From Trichococcus pasteurii (GTDB taxonomy: Bacteria; Bacillota; Bacilli; Lactobacillales; Aerococcaceae), in assembly GCF_900112935.1 (NCBI RefSeq), contig NZ_FONM01000004.1, positions 116,958-180,957 on the forward strand: a stretch of DNA of 64,000 nucleotides, given 5' to 3'. Below the pieces are notes generated by a model, which had not been told where the DNA came from, made no database searches, and saw nothing but the letters and a program-made list of their open reading frames with translations. A program made the translations under genes and the position numbers. Below, piece by piece: positions 26,650 through 40,164 of the stretch (its first letter is position 1; each line of letters opens with the position of its first letter).

Positions 26650-27678
26650 ATGGAAACAAAAATATACGACGCCTCAACGATCGATGAGGCAGCCGAACTG
26701 CTGAAAGTCGGAGAATTGATCGCTTTCCCGACAGAGACTGTCTACGGTCTGGGCGCTATCGCATCAAATGATGAAGCCGTAAAAAATGTATACAAAGTGA
26801 AAGGAAGACCCAGCGACAACCCATTGATCGTTCATGTCTCCGACCGGAAGATTGCCCAATATGTAGCCTTTGTTCCGCAACAGGCTGAAGCCTTGATGGA
26901 GGCTTTTTGGCCAGGGCCTCTGACTCTGATTTTTCCGATGAAGGAAGGGGTTTTTGCGCCGACCGTCACTGCAGGACACAACACCGTCGCGCTGCGGATG
27001 CCCGCTCAGGAACAGACGCTGGAATTGATCAGAAAAACCGGCTTTCCTTTGGTCGGACCGAGCGCGAATACGTCTGGCAAACCAAGCCCGACGACAGCCC
27101 AGCATGTGTTGCACGACCTTTCGGGGAAAATTGCAGGAATCCTCGATGGAGGCGAAACCCAGATCGGTTTGGAATCAACCGTACTGGATTTGACCAATGC
27201 CGATGGGCCAGTCATTTTGCGTCCAGGAGCCATCACCGAAGTGCAGTTGGAGCCGATCATCGGCAAACTGGCAGGAAGTGCGCAAACAACAAATGAAGCA
27301 GAGGCTCCTAAAGCGCCAGGGATGAAGTACCAGCACTATGCTCCCGCTCAGCCGGTCATTCTGATCGATGGAACGGCTGCCGATTGGGAAGGCGTCATTG
27401 AGGAGTATCGCGGTAAAGGCAAAGCGATCGGCATTTTGGCTTCCGAAGAACAGCTGGCTGTTCATAAGGCGGCAGCGCGAGCCACCTATTCATTGGGATT
27501 GAAGGATGATGTGGCGGCTGCATCTCAGCGTCTTTATGCCGGATTGCGCTATCTCGATGAACAACCGATCGATGTGATTCTGGCTGAGGCCTATGACCTT
27601 TCCGGACTCGGGAAGGCATTCATGAATCGTCTGGAAAAGGCTGCTTCCTCAAAATATCCGAAAAAACAGGCGAAATGA
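26650..27678 (+). CDS. tsaC: L-threonylcarbamoyladenylate synthase (Sua5 type)
   Basis: Makes the threonylcarbamoyl-AMP used for t6A37 modification of ANN-decoding tRNAs. The YrdC domain occupies residues 1-200 with GELIAFPTETVYGLG, KVKGRPSDNPLIVHV and the SANTSGKPSPT block; a Sua5 C-terminal domain (about 215-342) follows after a linker with APGMKYQHYAP. ATG 26650 has AAAGGAG 11 bases upstream; an ATG at 26563 lies within the preceding hairpin. 342 residues, the long (Sua5) form. The Sua5 name may be preferred over tsaC. Confidence 0.93.
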   Translation: METKIYDASTIDEAAELLKVGELIAFPTETVYGLGAIASNDEAVKNVYKVKGRPSDNPLIVHVSDRKIAQYVAFVPQQAEALMEAFWPGPLTLIFPMKEGVFAPTVTAGHNTVALRMPAQEQTLELIRKTGFPLVGPSANTSGKPSPTTAQHVLHDLSGKIAGILDGGETQIGLESTVLDLTNADGPVILRPGAITEVQLEPIIGKLAGSAQTTNEAEAPKAPGMKYQHYAPAQPVILIDGTAADWEGVIEEYRGKGKAIGILASEEQLAVHKAAARATYSLGLKDDVAAASQRLYAGLRYLDEQPIDVILAEAYDLSGLGKAFMNRLEKAASSKYPKKQAK

Positions 27679-27760
27679 TCGCCTAATATCCGTCTTTAGC
27701 TTACTTTTTATACAAAATATTCAAATCCAGGAGCTTATATGTTTTATTTCTGAAAAATTA

Positions 27761-27769
27761 TGCTATACT
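27761..27769 (+). promoter_or_regulatory. extended -10 promoter of glyA
   Basis: TGCTATACT, 58 bases before the start codon; no clear -35. No glycine riboswitch is seen in the short leader. Confidence 0.5.
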
Positions 27770-27826
27770 CAACTTACATTTTTTTATGTTTAAAATTTTG
27801 GAATAATGTGATGGAAGGGTGCAAAC

Positions 27827-29065
27827 ATGGATAAAGAATTATTTGCAGCAATTGATAAAGAACGCGAAAGACAAGAGAACGGAATCGAACTGATTGCTTC
27901 CGAAAACTTTGTATCTGAAGATGTAATGAGAGCGCAAGGCAGCATCTTGACAAACAAATATGCTGAAGGCTACCCTGGTCGTCGTTACTATGGTGGTTGC
28001 GAATTTATCGATATCATCGAAAACTTGGCGATCGATCGCATTAAAGCAATCTTTGGCGCAGAATATGCCAACGTACAACCGCACTCCGGTTCGCAAGCAA
28101 ATATGGCAGCTTACCGTGCATTAGTTCAACCCGGCGACAAAATCTTGGGTATGGACCTTAGCCATGGCGGCCACTTGACGCATGGCGCATCCGTGAATTT
28201 CAGCGGTCAGACCTATGACTTCGTTGCCTACGGTGTAGAAAAAGAATCAGAAACAATCAATTATGACACTGTCAGAGAGATTGCCCTGAAAGAACAACCA
28301 AAATTGATCGTTGCCGGCGCCAGCGCTTATCCGCGCGCAATCGACTTCAAACGTTTAAGAGAAATCGCTGATGAAGTCGGCGCCTACTTCATGGTCGATA
28401 TGGCTCATATCGCAGGCCTTTGCGCAACAGGACATCACCAAAATCCGGTTGAATATGCCCACATCGTAACCACTACTACACACAAAACGTTACGCGGCCC
28501 ACGCGGCGGCGTCATCTTAGCCAAAGAAGAATTCGGCAAAAAGTTGAACAGCGCTGTGTTCCCAGGCATCCAAGGCGGTCCTTTAGAGCACGTCATCGCT
28601 GCTAAAGCTGTATCATTCTTTGAAGCTGCAACACCTGAGTACACTGAATATATCGGACAAGTCATCAAAAATGCCCAAGCTATGGCTGATGTCTTCAATG
28701 CATCCGACTTGCGCGTCATCAGTGGCGGAACAGACAATCACTTATTGTTGTTGGATGTTACAAGCAGCGGCTTGAACGGAAAACAAGTAGAAAAATTATT
28801 GGATACAGTTGAAATCACTGTCAATAAAAATACGATTCCTTTCGAAACGCTTGGCGCCAACAAAGCCAGCGGCATCCGTATCGGCACACCTGCCATCACT
28901 ACAAGAGGCCTGAAGGAAGCAGAAGCACGCAAGATTGCTGAATTGATCGTGGAAACTATCCAAAACCACAATGATGAAGCGAAATTAGATGAAGTCCGTG
29001 CGGCTGTCAAAGCCATCACGCAAGCTTTCCCATTGCACAAAAAACTAGCTGCTACTGAAGCTTAA
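27827..29065 (+). CDS. glyA: serine hydroxymethyltransferase
   Basis: PLP enzyme converting serine and tetrahydrofolate to glycine and methylene-THF, the main source of one-carbon units. The PLP lysine is Lys220 in [27 protein letters not shown] near residue 85 contacts the cofactor phosphate. 412 residues, full length. Codons are biased to T/A third positions compared with tsaC upstream, typical of a highly expressed gene. Own promoter and terminator. Confidence 0.97.
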   Translation: MDKELFAAIDKERERQENGIELIASENFVSEDVMRAQGSILTNKYAEGYPGRRYYGGCEFIDIIENLAIDRIKAIFGAEYANVQPHSGSQANMAAYRALVQPGDKILGMDLSHGGHLTHGASVNFSGQTYDFVAYGVEKESETINYDTVREIALKEQPKLIVAGASAYPRAIDFKRLREIADEVGAYFMVDMAHIAGLCATGHHQNPVEYAHIVTTTTHKTLRGPRGGVILAKEEFGKKLNSAVFPGIQGGPLEHVIAAKAVSFFEAATPEYTEYIGQVIKNAQAMADVFNASDLRVISGGTDNHLLLLDVTSSGLNGKQVEKLLDTVEITVNKNTIPFETLGANKASGIRIGTPAITTRGLKEAEARKIAELIVETIQNHNDEAKLDEVRAAVKAITQAFPLHKKLAATEA

Positions 29066-29079
29066 ATAGATTACCGAAG

Positions 29080-29107
29080 AGCTGTCTCTCCATGAGGCAG
29101 CTTTTTT
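29080..29107 (+). terminator. intrinsic terminator of glyA
   Basis: AGCTGTCTC/GAGGCAGCT stem (29080-29088 with 29094-29102), then TTTTTT. Confidence 0.85.
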
Positions 29108-29196
29108 AATGTTTTCTCATTGTTTTATTTCTGGTATTTGTAGCGGTTTTCAATTACAATAGGTTGAGCAAAAATAGGAAAGTGGGGCAAAAGTAT

Positions 29197-29832
29197 ATGG
29201 GAGAATTCCATGTAATGAATCATCCGTTGATTCAACACAAATTAACAATCATCCGTGAGAAAGACTGCGGAACAAAAGTGTTCCGTGAAGTAGTAAGCGA
29301 AATCGCAATGTTGATGGCTTATGAAGTAACAAGGGACATGCCTTTGGAAGACATCGAGATCGAAACGCCATTGGTGAAAACGACTCAAAAAACATTATCA
29401 GGTAAAAAGGTTGCCATCATTCCGATCTTGCGTGCAGGTTTAGGGATGGTCGATGGTTTCTTGGCTATGTTGCCTGCAGCAAAAGTTGGCCATATCGGCA
29501 TGTACCGTGACCATGAAACATTGGAACCAGTTGAGTATTTCGTGAAACTTCCGACTGACATCCAAGAACGTCAATTGTTCATCGTTGACCCAATGTTGGC
29601 GACAGGCGGATCAGCTATCGCAGCTATCGAAGCTTTGGAAAAGAGAGGCGCATCGCCATCATCCATGAAATTCATCTGCCTTGTGGCAGCTCCTGAAGGA
29701 GTTGAAGCATTGCACGCGGCTTATCCTGATGTGGATATCTATGCAGCTTCATTGGACGAAAGATTGGACGAAAACAGCTACATCTTGCCTGGATTGGGAG
29801 ATGCTGGTGACCGACTGTTCGGCACAAAATAA
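29197..29832 (+). CDS. upp: uracil phosphoribosyltransferase
   Basis: Salvages uracil to UMP with PRPP. The PRPP loop [15 protein letters not shown] lies near residue 130, and [12 protein letters not shown] near 75 and the uracil-binding [13 protein letters not shown] near the C-terminus are conserved. ATG 29197 is chosen because the protein then starts like its homologues (short lead, then [12 protein letters not shown]), with AGTGGGG upstream; TTG 29164 would add 11 residues. 211 residues. It often sits between glyA and atp genes in Firmicutes, as here. Confidence 0.96.
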   Translation: MGEFHVMNHPLIQHKLTIIREKDCGTKVFREVVSEIAMLMAYEVTRDMPLEDIEIETPLVKTTQKTLSGKKVAIIPILRAGLGMVDGFLAMLPAAKVGHIGMYRDHETLEPVEYFVKLPTDIQERQLFIVDPMLATGGSAIAAIEALEKRGASPSSMKFICLVAAPEGVEALHAAYPDVDIYAASLDERLDENSYILPGLGDAGDRLFGTK

Positions 29833-29942
29833 TCGTTCAAAAAGGCGTTCAGGCAATTGTGTCCGCAATTGTCAAAACATCAATATTATCATGAGAACGT
29901 CCTTCCGATTTACATAATCTCGGAAAGTGGACTTAAAGAGCT

Positions 29943-29982
29943 GAGCCAGAAATCCGATGTGGATTTCTGGCTCGTTTTTTTT
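29943..29982 (+). terminator. intrinsic terminator of upp
   Basis: Perfect 13-base stem (29943-29955 with 29961-29973), then GTTTTTTTT. Confidence 0.92.
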
Positions 29983-31422
<1,440 letters not shown>

Positions 31423-31461
31423 TAGGGACCAGAAAGACAGATAACTACAGGAGGGATGAGA

Positions 31462-31965
31462 ATGACAGCCAATCTCGTATTGGGAGAGATCACCGCATTA
31501 GGTGATACGATTGTCACGCTGCTGTCATTTCTGATATTGATGGCTCTTATCAAAAAGTTCGCATGGCAGCCTTTGATGAAGATCTTAACGGATCGGGAAG
31601 AAATGATACATGCGAATATTGATAAAGCGGCAAGTGCGCGAGAGAATGCCGAGAAGAAACAAGCTGAAGTCGATGCGCAGCTGATAGAAGTCAGAAATAC
31701 AGCGAGCGATATTTTGAACCGGGCTCAAGCGGAAGGCAATGAAATACAACAAGAAATCATCAAAGAAGCAAAAGAAGATGCGCTACGGATCAAACAAGTG
31801 ACCCAAAAAGAGCTCGAACTCGAAAGAAAACAAGCTCTTGAAGGATTACGCGCCGAAATCGGAGTCATATCAGTGGAAATCGCTGAAAAGATCCTCGGCA
31901 AGGAGATCAATCAAGCAGATCAACAAAATTTGATCGAAGCTTTCATTGAAGGGCTGGATGATTGA
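31462..31965 (+). CDS. atpF: ATP synthase Fo subunit b
   Basis: Peripheral stalk subunit: one N-terminal membrane helix (about residues 10-30) and a long charged coiled coil rich in Glu, Lys, Ala and Gln to the C-terminus. AGGAGGG (31449-31455) is 6 bases before ATG 31462, so ATG 31456 is not used. 167 residues. It meets or overlaps atpH by up to 8 bases. Confidence 0.94.
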   Translation: MTANLVLGEITALGDTIVTLLSFLILMALIKKFAWQPLMKILTDREEMIHANIDKAASARENAEKKQAEVDAQLIEVRNTASDILNRAQAEGNEIQQEIIKEAKEDALRIKQVTQKELELERKQALEGLRAEIGVISVEIAEKILGKEINQADQQNLIEAFIEGLDD

Positions 31966-32485
31966 TATGGTTAAGGACGGTAAAGCAATCACTACTGTAG
32001 AAGCCTATGTGCAAGCCTACTATAACCGCCTGACAGACTCGAAGACTGCGGATAGACTCTATCTCGATCTGTCGCAGTTGAAGGATGCCTTCAATCATGC
32101 AGACGCCGCTGAGGGCGAGAAGCCAAATCTTGATTTGGCAGTGAAGTATCTCGCTCCTGAGACGCTTCTTTTTCTCGAGGGACTCCAAGATAACCTTGAT
32201 AACGAAGGTATCTTGGCTTCCGTCAAGGCGTTCAATGAGCTGTATGAAAATAAAAAAGTATTCGTGAATGTGAAGTTGACTTCTGCGGTTCCTTTAACAG
32301 CGGAACAAAAAACGCGCATCATGGACAAAATGGAAAAAAGAATCGGGGAAGCGACCTTCTTTGTGAAAGAGGTGGTCGATCCCTCGGTGATGGGCGGCGT
32401 CCGGTTGGAGTCGGAAAACCACTATTTTGACAATACCATCGCTACGAAGTTGAAAGAAATGAAGAGACATATCCTAAAAGATTAA
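31958..32485 (+). CDS. atpH: ATP synthase F1 subunit delta
   Basis: Links the b stalk to the top of F1. The C-terminal signature is present as [20 protein letters not shown] and [12 protein letters not shown]. The N-terminal domain is divergent, as usual. The start is ATG 31958 (overlapping atpF by 8 bases, GAAGGG 4 bases upstream) or ATG 31967; neither can be excluded. About 175 residues, family length. Confidence 0.93.
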   Translation: MIDMVKDGKAITTVEAYVQAYYNRLTDSKTADRLYLDLSQLKDAFNHADAAEGEKPNLDLAVKYLAPETLLFLEGLQDNLDNEGILASVKAFNELYENKKVFVNVKLTSAVPLTAEQKTRIMDKMEKRIGEATFFVKEVVDPSVMGGVRLESENHYFDNTIATKLKEMKRHILKD

Positions 32486-32507
32486 TAGGGTTGAAGAGGT
32501 GAATAAT

Positions 32508-34019
32508 GTGGCTACTGAAAACGAAGATTTGAGTTCATTGATCAAAAATAGGATCAACACTTTTCAATCTGTATCAGAGTTTGAAGAAATTGGAAAAGTT
32601 ACCTACATCGGTGATGGAATCGCACGCGCGAAAGGTTTGGAGAACGTTATGTCCGGTGAATTGCTGGAGTTCTCCAACGGTTCCATCGGTATGGCCCAAA
32701 ACCTGGAGATGACCGATGTCGGTATCATCATTTTTGGAGCTTATGAAAATATCCATGAGGGCGATATCGTCAAGCGTACAGGCAAAATCATGGAAGTGCC
32801 GGTCGGAGATGCGTTGATCGGGCGCGTTGTGGATGCGTTAGGCAGCCCAGTCGACGGTTTAGGCAGCATCGAAACTACCGGTACAAGACCGGTTGAAAAC
32901 GCAGCACCAGGCGTTATGGATCGTCAATCCGTCAGAGAACCTCTTCAGACCGGCCTTAAAGCATTGGATGCTTTGGTTCCGATCGGTCGAGGCCAACGCG
33001 AGTTGATCATCGGTGACCGCAAAACCGGGAAAACAAGCATCGCAATCGATGCGATCCTGAACCAACGCGGAAAAGATGTCATCTGCATCTACGTCGCAAT
33101 CGGACAAAAGGAATCAACAGTCCGTAATATGACGGAAACCTTGAAAAAACATCATGCAATGGATTATACGATTGTGGTGACCGCCAGTGCCTCGCAATCC
33201 GCGCCTATGCTCTATATCGCGCCTTACGCTGCTACAGCGATGGCAGAAGAGTTCATGCACAACGGCAAACACGTCCTGATCGTATATGATGATCTTTCCA
33301 AACAGGCAGCTGCATACCGCGAAATGTCCTTGCTGTTGCGCCGTCCGCCAGGTCGTGAGGCGTATCCAGGGGATGTCTTCTACTTGCACTCCCGTCTGTT
33401 GGAACGTTCAGCAAAATTGAACGATGAGTTGGGCGGCGGTTCCATCACCTCCCTGCCGATCGTAGAAACGCAAGCCGGGGATATCTCCGCTTATATTCCG
33501 ACGAACGTCATCTCCATCACGGATGGTCAGATCTTCCTGGAAAGCGATCTGTTCTTCTCGGGAATCCGTCCGGCTCTATCTGCTGGTTTATCCGTTTCCC
33601 GTGTCGGCGGATCTGCTCAAATCAAAGCCATGAAAAAAGTATCCGGAACGCTGCGTATCGATTTGGCCAGCTATCGCGAACTGGAAGCATTCACACAGTT
33701 CGGTTCGGACTTGGATGTTTCAACACAGAAACGCCTTAGCCGCGGCCGCAGAACCGTGGAAATACTGAAGCAGGACTTGCACAAGACCTTGGATGTCGAA
33801 AAACAAGTTCTCATTCTCTATGCATTGACGCATGGATTCATTGATTCCATTCCGGTGCAGGACATCGAACGATACGAGTCTGAACTGTTCAAATTCGTCA
33901 AAATGTCCTATCCAAATCTGTTCTCCATCATTACGGAGACAAAAGACTTACCGCCTACGGAAGACCTGGATGAAGCGCTGAAAGCATTCGCGGGCATCTT
34001 TATTCCGCACGTCGAGTAG
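32508..34019 (+). CDS. atpA: ATP synthase F1 subunit alpha
   Basis: Non-catalytic nucleotide-binding F1 subunit. Walker [10 protein letters not shown] near residue 169, Walker [16 protein letters not shown] near 263, and the [20 protein letters not shown] block are visible. The GTG at 32508 stands 5 bases behind AGAGGTGA and is preferred to GTG 32499, which overlaps the site. 503 residues. Confidence 0.97.
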   Translation: MATENEDLSSLIKNRINTFQSVSEFEEIGKVTYIGDGIARAKGLENVMSGELLEFSNGSIGMAQNLEMTDVGIIIFGAYENIHEGDIVKRTGKIMEVPVGDALIGRVVDALGSPVDGLGSIETTGTRPVENAAPGVMDRQSVREPLQTGLKALDALVPIGRGQRELIIGDRKTGKTSIAIDAILNQRGKDVICIYVAIGQKESTVRNMTETLKKHHAMDYTIVVTASASQSAPMLYIAPYAATAMAEEFMHNGKHVLIVYDDLSKQAAAYREMSLLLRRPPGREAYPGDVFYLHSRLLERSAKLNDELGGGSITSLPIVETQAGDISAYIPTNVISITDGQIFLESDLFFSGIRPALSAGLSVSRVGGSAQIKAMKKVSGTLRIDLASYRELEAFTQFGSDLDVSTQKRLSRGRRTVEILKQDLHKTLDVEKQVLILYALTHGFIDSIPVQDIERYESELFKFVKMSYPNLFSIITETKDLPPTEDLDEALKAFAGIFIPHVE

Positions 34020-34056
34020 ATTGGTCAGCATGAACAGATAATATTGAGGTGATAAT

Positions 34057-34977
34057 ATGGCAGAGTCTTTAATAGACATCCGGAAACGCATTGCTTCCAC
34101 AAAGAAGACAAGTCAAATAACAAGCGCCATGCAAATGGTATCTGCCTCCAAACTGATCCGCGCCGAGCAAAAGGTGCGGGGATATCAGCTTTATGCAGCA
34201 AAAATACGCGAAATCGTAACCCACATAGCCAGCACGCAATTATCTTTGCTTGAAGAGCATGGTCATGTGTCAGCGAGCGATCAAGTTTTGGTCGATTTTC
34301 ACGATATGTTGATTGAACGCCCGATCCGCAAAACCGGCTATCTGATCATTTCTTCCGATAAAGGCTTGGCGGGAGGATACAACAGTTCGATCCTTAAAGC
34401 GACAAAAGATATGCTTGCGGTCGACCACGCTTCAAACGATGAGTTTGTTGTGCTGTCGGTAGGCGGAGCGGTCGCTGATGATCTCAGAAAGAGCGGCATC
34501 GAAGTCGCATTCGAAATTAGGGACCTGAATGACCAACCAAGTTTTACGGAAGTCAGCGATATCGTAGTGAAGGCAATCCAACTCTACCGTGATGGTGCTT
34601 TTGATGAGTTGTACGTTTGTTACAAACATCATGTCAACGCTTTGATCTCCGAGTATCGGGCTGAAAAAATGCTGCCGTTGACGGACTTGGATTCCCATGA
34701 AGCGGTCGGTTACGAAGTCGATTATCTTTTTGAACCGAATAAAGAAGAAATTTTGGAAATTTTACTTCCGCAATATGCGGAAAGTTTGATTTACGGCGCT
34801 ATTATCGACGCTAAATCATCCGAGCATGCTTCCCGCATGACGGCCATGAAGAGTGCCACCGATAATGCGACCAATATGATCAATGATATGACGATTCAGT
34901 ATAACCGTGTGAGGCAGAGTGCAATCACGCAAGAAATCACCGAAATCGTCGGTGGAGCTTCTGCTCTGGAAGATTAG
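34057..34977 (+). CDS. atpG: ATP synthase F1 subunit gamma
   Basis: Central rotating shaft. N-terminal helix DIRKRIASTKKTSQITSAMQ with the MVSASKL block and C-terminal helix ASRMTAMKSATDNA form the coiled coil inside the alpha/beta ring. GAGGTGATAAT precedes ATG 34057. 306 residues, slightly longer than average because of an insertion around residues 75-95 (SASDQVLVDFHDMLIERPIR), as in other lactobacillales. Confidence 0.96.
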   Translation: MAESLIDIRKRIASTKKTSQITSAMQMVSASKLIRAEQKVRGYQLYAAKIREIVTHIASTQLSLLEEHGHVSASDQVLVDFHDMLIERPIRKTGYLIISSDKGLAGGYNSSILKATKDMLAVDHASNDEFVVLSVGGAVADDLRKSGIEVAFEIRDLNDQPSFTEVSDIVVKAIQLYRDGAFDELYVCYKHHVNALISEYRAEKMLPLTDLDSHEAVGYEVDYLFEPNKEEILEILLPQYAESLIYGAIIDAKSSEHASRMTAMKSATDNATNMINDMTIQYNRVRQSAITQEITEIVGGASALED

Positions 34978-36429
<1,452 letters not shown>

Positions 36430-36430
36430 G

Positions 36431-36856
36431 ATGGCATACCTGCAAGTCAATGTGGTGACGCCGGATGGTATCGCCTTTCAGCATCGCGCTAAAGCGGTGA
36501 CCGCAAAGACAACGGACGGCGGCATTACGATCATGCCAAACCATACCCCGATCATTGTGCCTTTGGCGATCGCCGACCTGATCGTAACGCGTGTGACCGA
36601 TGAGTTGGCGCAGAACCATATTGCCGTCAATGGCGGCATCATGGAAGTGCGTGATAACGTGGTAAACATCATTGCCAACAGCGCGGAACGCGCACGGGAT
36701 ATCGATATCGACCGTGCAGAAGTCGCGAAAGAACGCGCCGAAAAACGTATGGCAGAAGCGCGTGATTTCAAAAATGAAAAAGAATTCCAACGCGCGAAGA
36801 TTTCGCTATCGAAAGCTATCAACCGTATCGGTGTTTCGAAAAACAAATCAAGCTAA
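36431..36856 (+). CDS. atpC: ATP synthase F1 subunit epsilon
   Basis: Regulatory foot of the rotor: N-terminal beta sandwich (VNVVTPDGIAFQ to about residue 85) and a C-terminal two-helix arm rich in Arg, Ala and Glu. GGAGGGGA precedes ATG 36431, which lies one base after the atpD stop. 141 residues. Last gene of the operon. Confidence 0.95.
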   Translation: MAYLQVNVVTPDGIAFQHRAKAVTAKTTDGGITIMPNHTPIIVPLAIADLIVTRVTDELAQNHIAVNGGIMEVRDNVVNIIANSAERARDIDIDRAEVAKERAEKRMAEARDFKNEKEFQRAKISLSKAINRIGVSKNKSS

Positions 36857-36889
36857 AAAAGAGGCCATCGTTGGCCTCTTTTTTAGCTT
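36850..36889 (+). terminator. intrinsic terminator of the atp operon
   Basis: 18-base inverted repeat (36850-36867 with 36872-36889) that starts inside the atpC stop; A and T runs at both ends. The next 240 bases before ywzB contain a cre-like sequence (12 of 14) at 37015-37028. Confidence 0.9.
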
Positions 36890-37131
36890 GATCTGTTTAT
36901 TTCCTGACAATTAATTAGTGGATGGGATAATATGCACAAATTATCTACAGAAATAGCCCACAATTTCATTTCGATGTATTGTAACATATTATTATACCTG
37001 ATTAAGAAAACAAATGTAAACGATTTTCTTATTAAATTCTTAGGGGATGGTCAGACAAAAACGAGCTTCCTGGTTTTTTTTTCAAAATATTTATGTTAGT
37101 ATAGTTTGAGAATATGGGAGGAGTGCGTCGC

Positions 37132-37368
37132 TTGGACATAACAATGTTTAACGGTATAATAGTATTGCTATCCCATATGATATTCATTTTCATTTCTTTC
37201 TGGTCGATGAAAGCCATCAGATTGGAGAAATGGATCAGGAAGGGGCACATACGCGAAGCACGAGTGCTCTATTTCTTTCTGTCGATTGCTTTAGGCTATA
37301 CGGTAAGTACGTTTCTGCTTGAGTTGGTGACGACTTCGCGGAATATCAGTTACTTACTGTTCTCATGA
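37132..37368 (+). CDS. ywzB: DUF1146 small membrane protein (YwzB-like)
   Basis: About 78 residues with two hydrophobic segments (GIIVLLSHMIFIFISFWSM and VLYFFLSIALGYTVSTFLL) separated by RLEKWIRKGHIREAR, the family pattern of YwzB/DUF1146. The probable start is TTG 37132, 10 bases after GGAGG (37117-37121); GTG 37123 is closer to the site. It lies between atp genes and murA exactly as in B. subtilis, which supports the call. Function unknown. Confidence 0.82.
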   Translation: MDITMFNGIIVLLSHMIFIFISFWSMKAIRLEKWIRKGHIREARVLYFFLSIALGYTVSTFLLELVTTSRNISYLLFS

Positions 37369-37486
37369 TCCGCTCACGGTTGCACAGTAGAGTGTGCCTG
37401 CACGGGCAGATCAGAGTTCCGTTTTTTTAAATAGTTGCATACAACCATACAAATGAGATCACATTTGACTTTCGGAGGGATTTTTA

Positions 37487-38800
37487 ATGGAAAAAATAAT
37501 TGTTCGCGGCGGTAACCGCCTTGAAGGAACAGTTAAAGTTGAAGGCGCGAAAAACGCAGTTTTGCCGATTTTGGCTGCTACACTTTTGGCAAGCGAAGGG
37601 CAATCTGTATTGACGAACGTTCCGATACTGTCCGATGTATTCACAATGAATAATGTTCTGAAACATCTGAATGTCGGCGTTGAATTTCAAGAAAACAACA
37701 ACACCATCTTAGCGGATGCATCAAACGACATTAATTTTGAAGCACCATTTGCTTATGTCAGCAAAATGCGTGCATCAATCGTCGTCATGGGTCCGCTATT
37801 AGCACGTCTGGGGCACGCGCGCATCGCTTTGCCGGGCGGATGTGCCATCGGAACAAGGCCTATCGACCTTCACCTGAAGGGCTTCGAAGCAATGGGAGCC
37901 GACATCAAAATCGAAAACGGTTTTGTTGAAGCAAAAGTCGACAGATTAGTCGGCGCACGCATCTACTTGGATTTCCCGAGTGTCGGTGCTACCCAGAACA
38001 TCATGATGGGCGCTACTTTGGCTGAAGGGACCACCATCATCGAAAACGTCGCACGCGAACCTGAAATCGTCGATTTGGCGAATTTCCTGAACCGCATGGG
38101 CGCTAAAGTGATCGGAGCCGGAACAGAAACAATCCGTATCGAAGGCGTTTCGTCCATGAAAGGGACGGAACATTCGATCATCCCGGACCGTATCGAAGCA
38201 GGAACATTCATGATCGCAGCCGCAGTCACGAACGGAAATGTGTTCATTGAAGATGCGATTGCCGATCACAACAAACCGCTGATTTCAAAACTGAAGGAGA
38301 TGCATGTTGCTTTCCAGGAAGAAGACAATGGCCTGCGCGTTATCGGTCCACGTTCTTTAAAAGCAACTGACGTCAAAACAATGCCGCATCCAGGATTCCC
38401 TACCGACATGCAGTCGCAAATGACGATCGCGCAATTGGTGTCCCAAGGCACGAGCACAATGACCGAAACAGTATTTGAAAACCGCTTCATGCACTTGGAA
38501 GAGATGCGCCGTATGAATGCTGATTTCAAAGTCGAAGGGCAGACGGTCCTGATTCATGGAAATACTGATCTGCAAGGCGCGGAAGTATCCGCATCGGATT
38601 TGCGAGCGGCAGCTGCCTTGATCATCGCTGGCCTTGTTTCCAAAGGCTATACGCGCGTCACAAACCTATCGCATTTGGACCGCGGTTATTATGAATTCGA
38701 TAAAAAATTGCAGGCATTAGGTGCTGATGTGGAACGTGTAACGGAAGATGAAAAGAATGTCTTCAGCGATGCAGATGTTGAAGCACTTTTCACAAAATAA
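37487..38800 (+). CDS. murA: UDP-N-acetylglucosamine 1-carboxyvinyltransferase
   Basis: First committed step of peptidoglycan synthesis, target of fosfomycin. The active-site Cys119 is in [14 protein letters not shown], with Cys rather than the resistant Asp variant; the repeated inside-out barrel motifs ([41 protein letters not shown]) are visible. 437 residues. CGGAGGG precedes ATG 37487. It starts a murA-mbl-epuA segment linking wall synthesis to cell elongation. Confidence 0.97.
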   Translation: MEKIIVRGGNRLEGTVKVEGAKNAVLPILAATLLASEGQSVLTNVPILSDVFTMNNVLKHLNVGVEFQENNNTILADASNDINFEAPFAYVSKMRASIVVMGPLLARLGHARIALPGGCAIGTRPIDLHLKGFEAMGADIKIENGFVEAKVDRLVGARIYLDFPSVGATQNIMMGATLAEGTTIIENVAREPEIVDLANFLNRMGAKVIGAGTETIRIEGVSSMKGTEHSIIPDRIEAGTFMIAAAVTNGNVFIEDAIADHNKPLISKLKEMHVAFQEEDNGLRVIGPRSLKATDVKTMPHPGFPTDMQSQMTIAQLVSQGTSTMTETVFENRFMHLEEMRRMNADFKVEGQTVLIHGNTDLQGAEVSASDLRAAAALIIAGLVSKGYTRVTNLSHLDRGYYEFDKKLQALGADVERVTEDEKNVFSDADVEALFTK

Positions 38801-38864
38801 GCCGGACAACTGTCGTCCGCAAGATAGCTGATGCTAAATGATGAATGTTTGAGAGGGGAACAAC

Positions 38865-39917
38865 GTGGCCAGAGATATAGGAATCGATTTAGGTACAGCG
38901 AACGTACTGATTCACGTTAAGGGGAAAGGTATCGTCTTGAACGAGCCTTCCGTTGTCGCAGTAGACACAAAAACCGGAAAAGTTTTAGCAGTTGGGGAAG
39001 AAGCCTATATGATGGTTGGGCGTACGCCGGCAAACATCAGAGTCATCCGTCCGTTGAAAGGCGGCGTAATCGCAGACTTTGACATCACAGAAGCAATGCT
39101 GACCCACTTTATTGATCGCTTGAATGTGAAGGGCTTTTTGACCAAGCCGAACATTTTGATCTGTTGTCCGACGAACATCACTACAATCGAACAAAAAGCG
39201 ATCATCCAAGCCGCGGAAAAAAGCGGCGGCAAGAATGTGTATCTGGAGGAAGAACCGAAAGTTGCGGCTGTCGGAGCCGGACTTGACATTTTCCAGCCGA
39301 ACGGAAATATGGTCATCGATATGGGTGGCGGAACGAGTGATATCGCAGTCTTGTCATTGGGCGGCATCGTAACGAGCAGCTCAATCAAAACGGCCGGTGA
39401 TAAACTGGATGCCGACATCATGAACTTCGTGAAAAGAGAACACAAATTATTGATCGGCGAGCGGACAGCTGAAAAGATCAAAATCACAATCGGAACCGCT
39501 TTGGAGCCTGAGAAGGAAGAGAAGATGGAAATCCGTGGACGTGACATGGTGACAGGTCTTCCGCGCACCATCTATATCACTTCCAAAGAAGTGTACGAAG
39601 CGATGCACGAGACCTTGGTTCTTGTCGTGGAGCAAGCGAAGGAAGTTTTGGAAATGACGCCTCCCGAGTTGGCTGCGGACATCATCAATACCGGAATCGT
39701 GTTGACAGGTGGGGGTGCCTTGATCAGCGGGATCGAGAAACTCTTCTCGAGCGAGTTGAAAGTTCCTGTGTTCGCTGCAGAAAAACCTTTGGATGCTGTC
39801 GCATTGGGAACGGGTATCCTCCTGAATAACATTGACCAGAAGAATCGTCCATCCAGCGGGCTTTTCGGATTATTGGCGCGACTGATCCAAAAAACAAAAA
39901 TCAAAAAAGGAAGATAG
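38865..39917 (+). CDS. mbl: MreB-family actin homologue Mbl
   Basis: Cytoskeletal ATPase guiding lateral wall synthesis. Phosphate-1 loop DIGIDLGTANVLIHVKGKG, phosphate-2 loop VIDMGGGTSDIAVLSLGG near residue 150, and adenosine motif GIVLTGGGALISGIE near 285. The N-terminus and its place behind murA match Mbl better than MreB. Start is GTG 38865 behind GAGAGGGGAA. 350 residues, with a basic C-terminal tail (LIQKTKIKKGR) about 15 residues longer than usual. Confidence 0.93.
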   Translation: MARDIGIDLGTANVLIHVKGKGIVLNEPSVVAVDTKTGKVLAVGEEAYMMVGRTPANIRVIRPLKGGVIADFDITEAMLTHFIDRLNVKGFLTKPNILICCPTNITTIEQKAIIQAAEKSGGKNVYLEEEPKVAAVGAGLDIFQPNGNMVIDMGGGTSDIAVLSLGGIVTSSSIKTAGDKLDADIMNFVKREHKLLIGERTAEKIKITIGTALEPEKEEKMEIRGRDMVTGLPRTIYITSKEVYEAMHETLVLVVEQAKEVLEMTPPELAADIINTGIVLTGGGALISGIEKLFSSELKVPVFAAEKPLDAVALGTGILLNNIDQKNRPSSGLFGLLARLIQKTKIKKGR

Positions 39918-39926
39918 GTGAGCGCT

Positions 39927-40106
39927 GTGAAATTTGATTTCAAACCTGTACTATCAACGGTGATGTGGGTTTTGATTTTCATGTTGATGGCCTTCATTCT
40001 GTTCGGAGCCGGTCTGATGGTCGGATATGGCGTCCTCGGTGACGGCAATCCGATGCTTGTCTTCAGCAGACAGACTTGGGAACATATCTTCAATTATATC
40101 CGTTAA
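39927..40106 (+). CDS. epuA: EpuA-like small membrane protein
   Basis: 59 residues with one long hydrophobic segment (STVMWVLIFMLMAFILFGAG) and a C-terminal amphipathic end. It matches what I recall of the EpuA family (often labelled RNA polymerase subunit beta in databases), found downstream of murA in streptococci and enterococci. GTG 39927 stands 5 bases behind AGGTGA, the spacing used throughout the atp genes; GTG 39918 overlaps it. Located 9 bases after mbl and just before a terminator. Function not established. Confidence 0.72.
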   Translation: MKFDFKPVLSTVMWVLIFMLMAFILFGAGLMVGYGVLGDGNPMLVFSRQTWEHIFNYIR

Positions 40107-40109
40107 GGA

Positions 40110-40158
40110 AACAAAAAAGGCAGACAGGAACGATTGCGTTCCGTCTGCCTTTTTTGTT
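40110..40158 (+). terminator. intrinsic terminator after epuA
   Basis: About 22-base perfect stem with a 4-base loop, A run before and T run after (ends TTTTTTGTT). Confidence 0.92.
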
Positions 40159-40164
40159 GAATTA

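Noticed and set aside
37015..37028. cre-like site upstream of ywzB
   Set aside because: TGTAAACGATTTTC misses the last two consensus positions and no promoter is near; too weak to claim.
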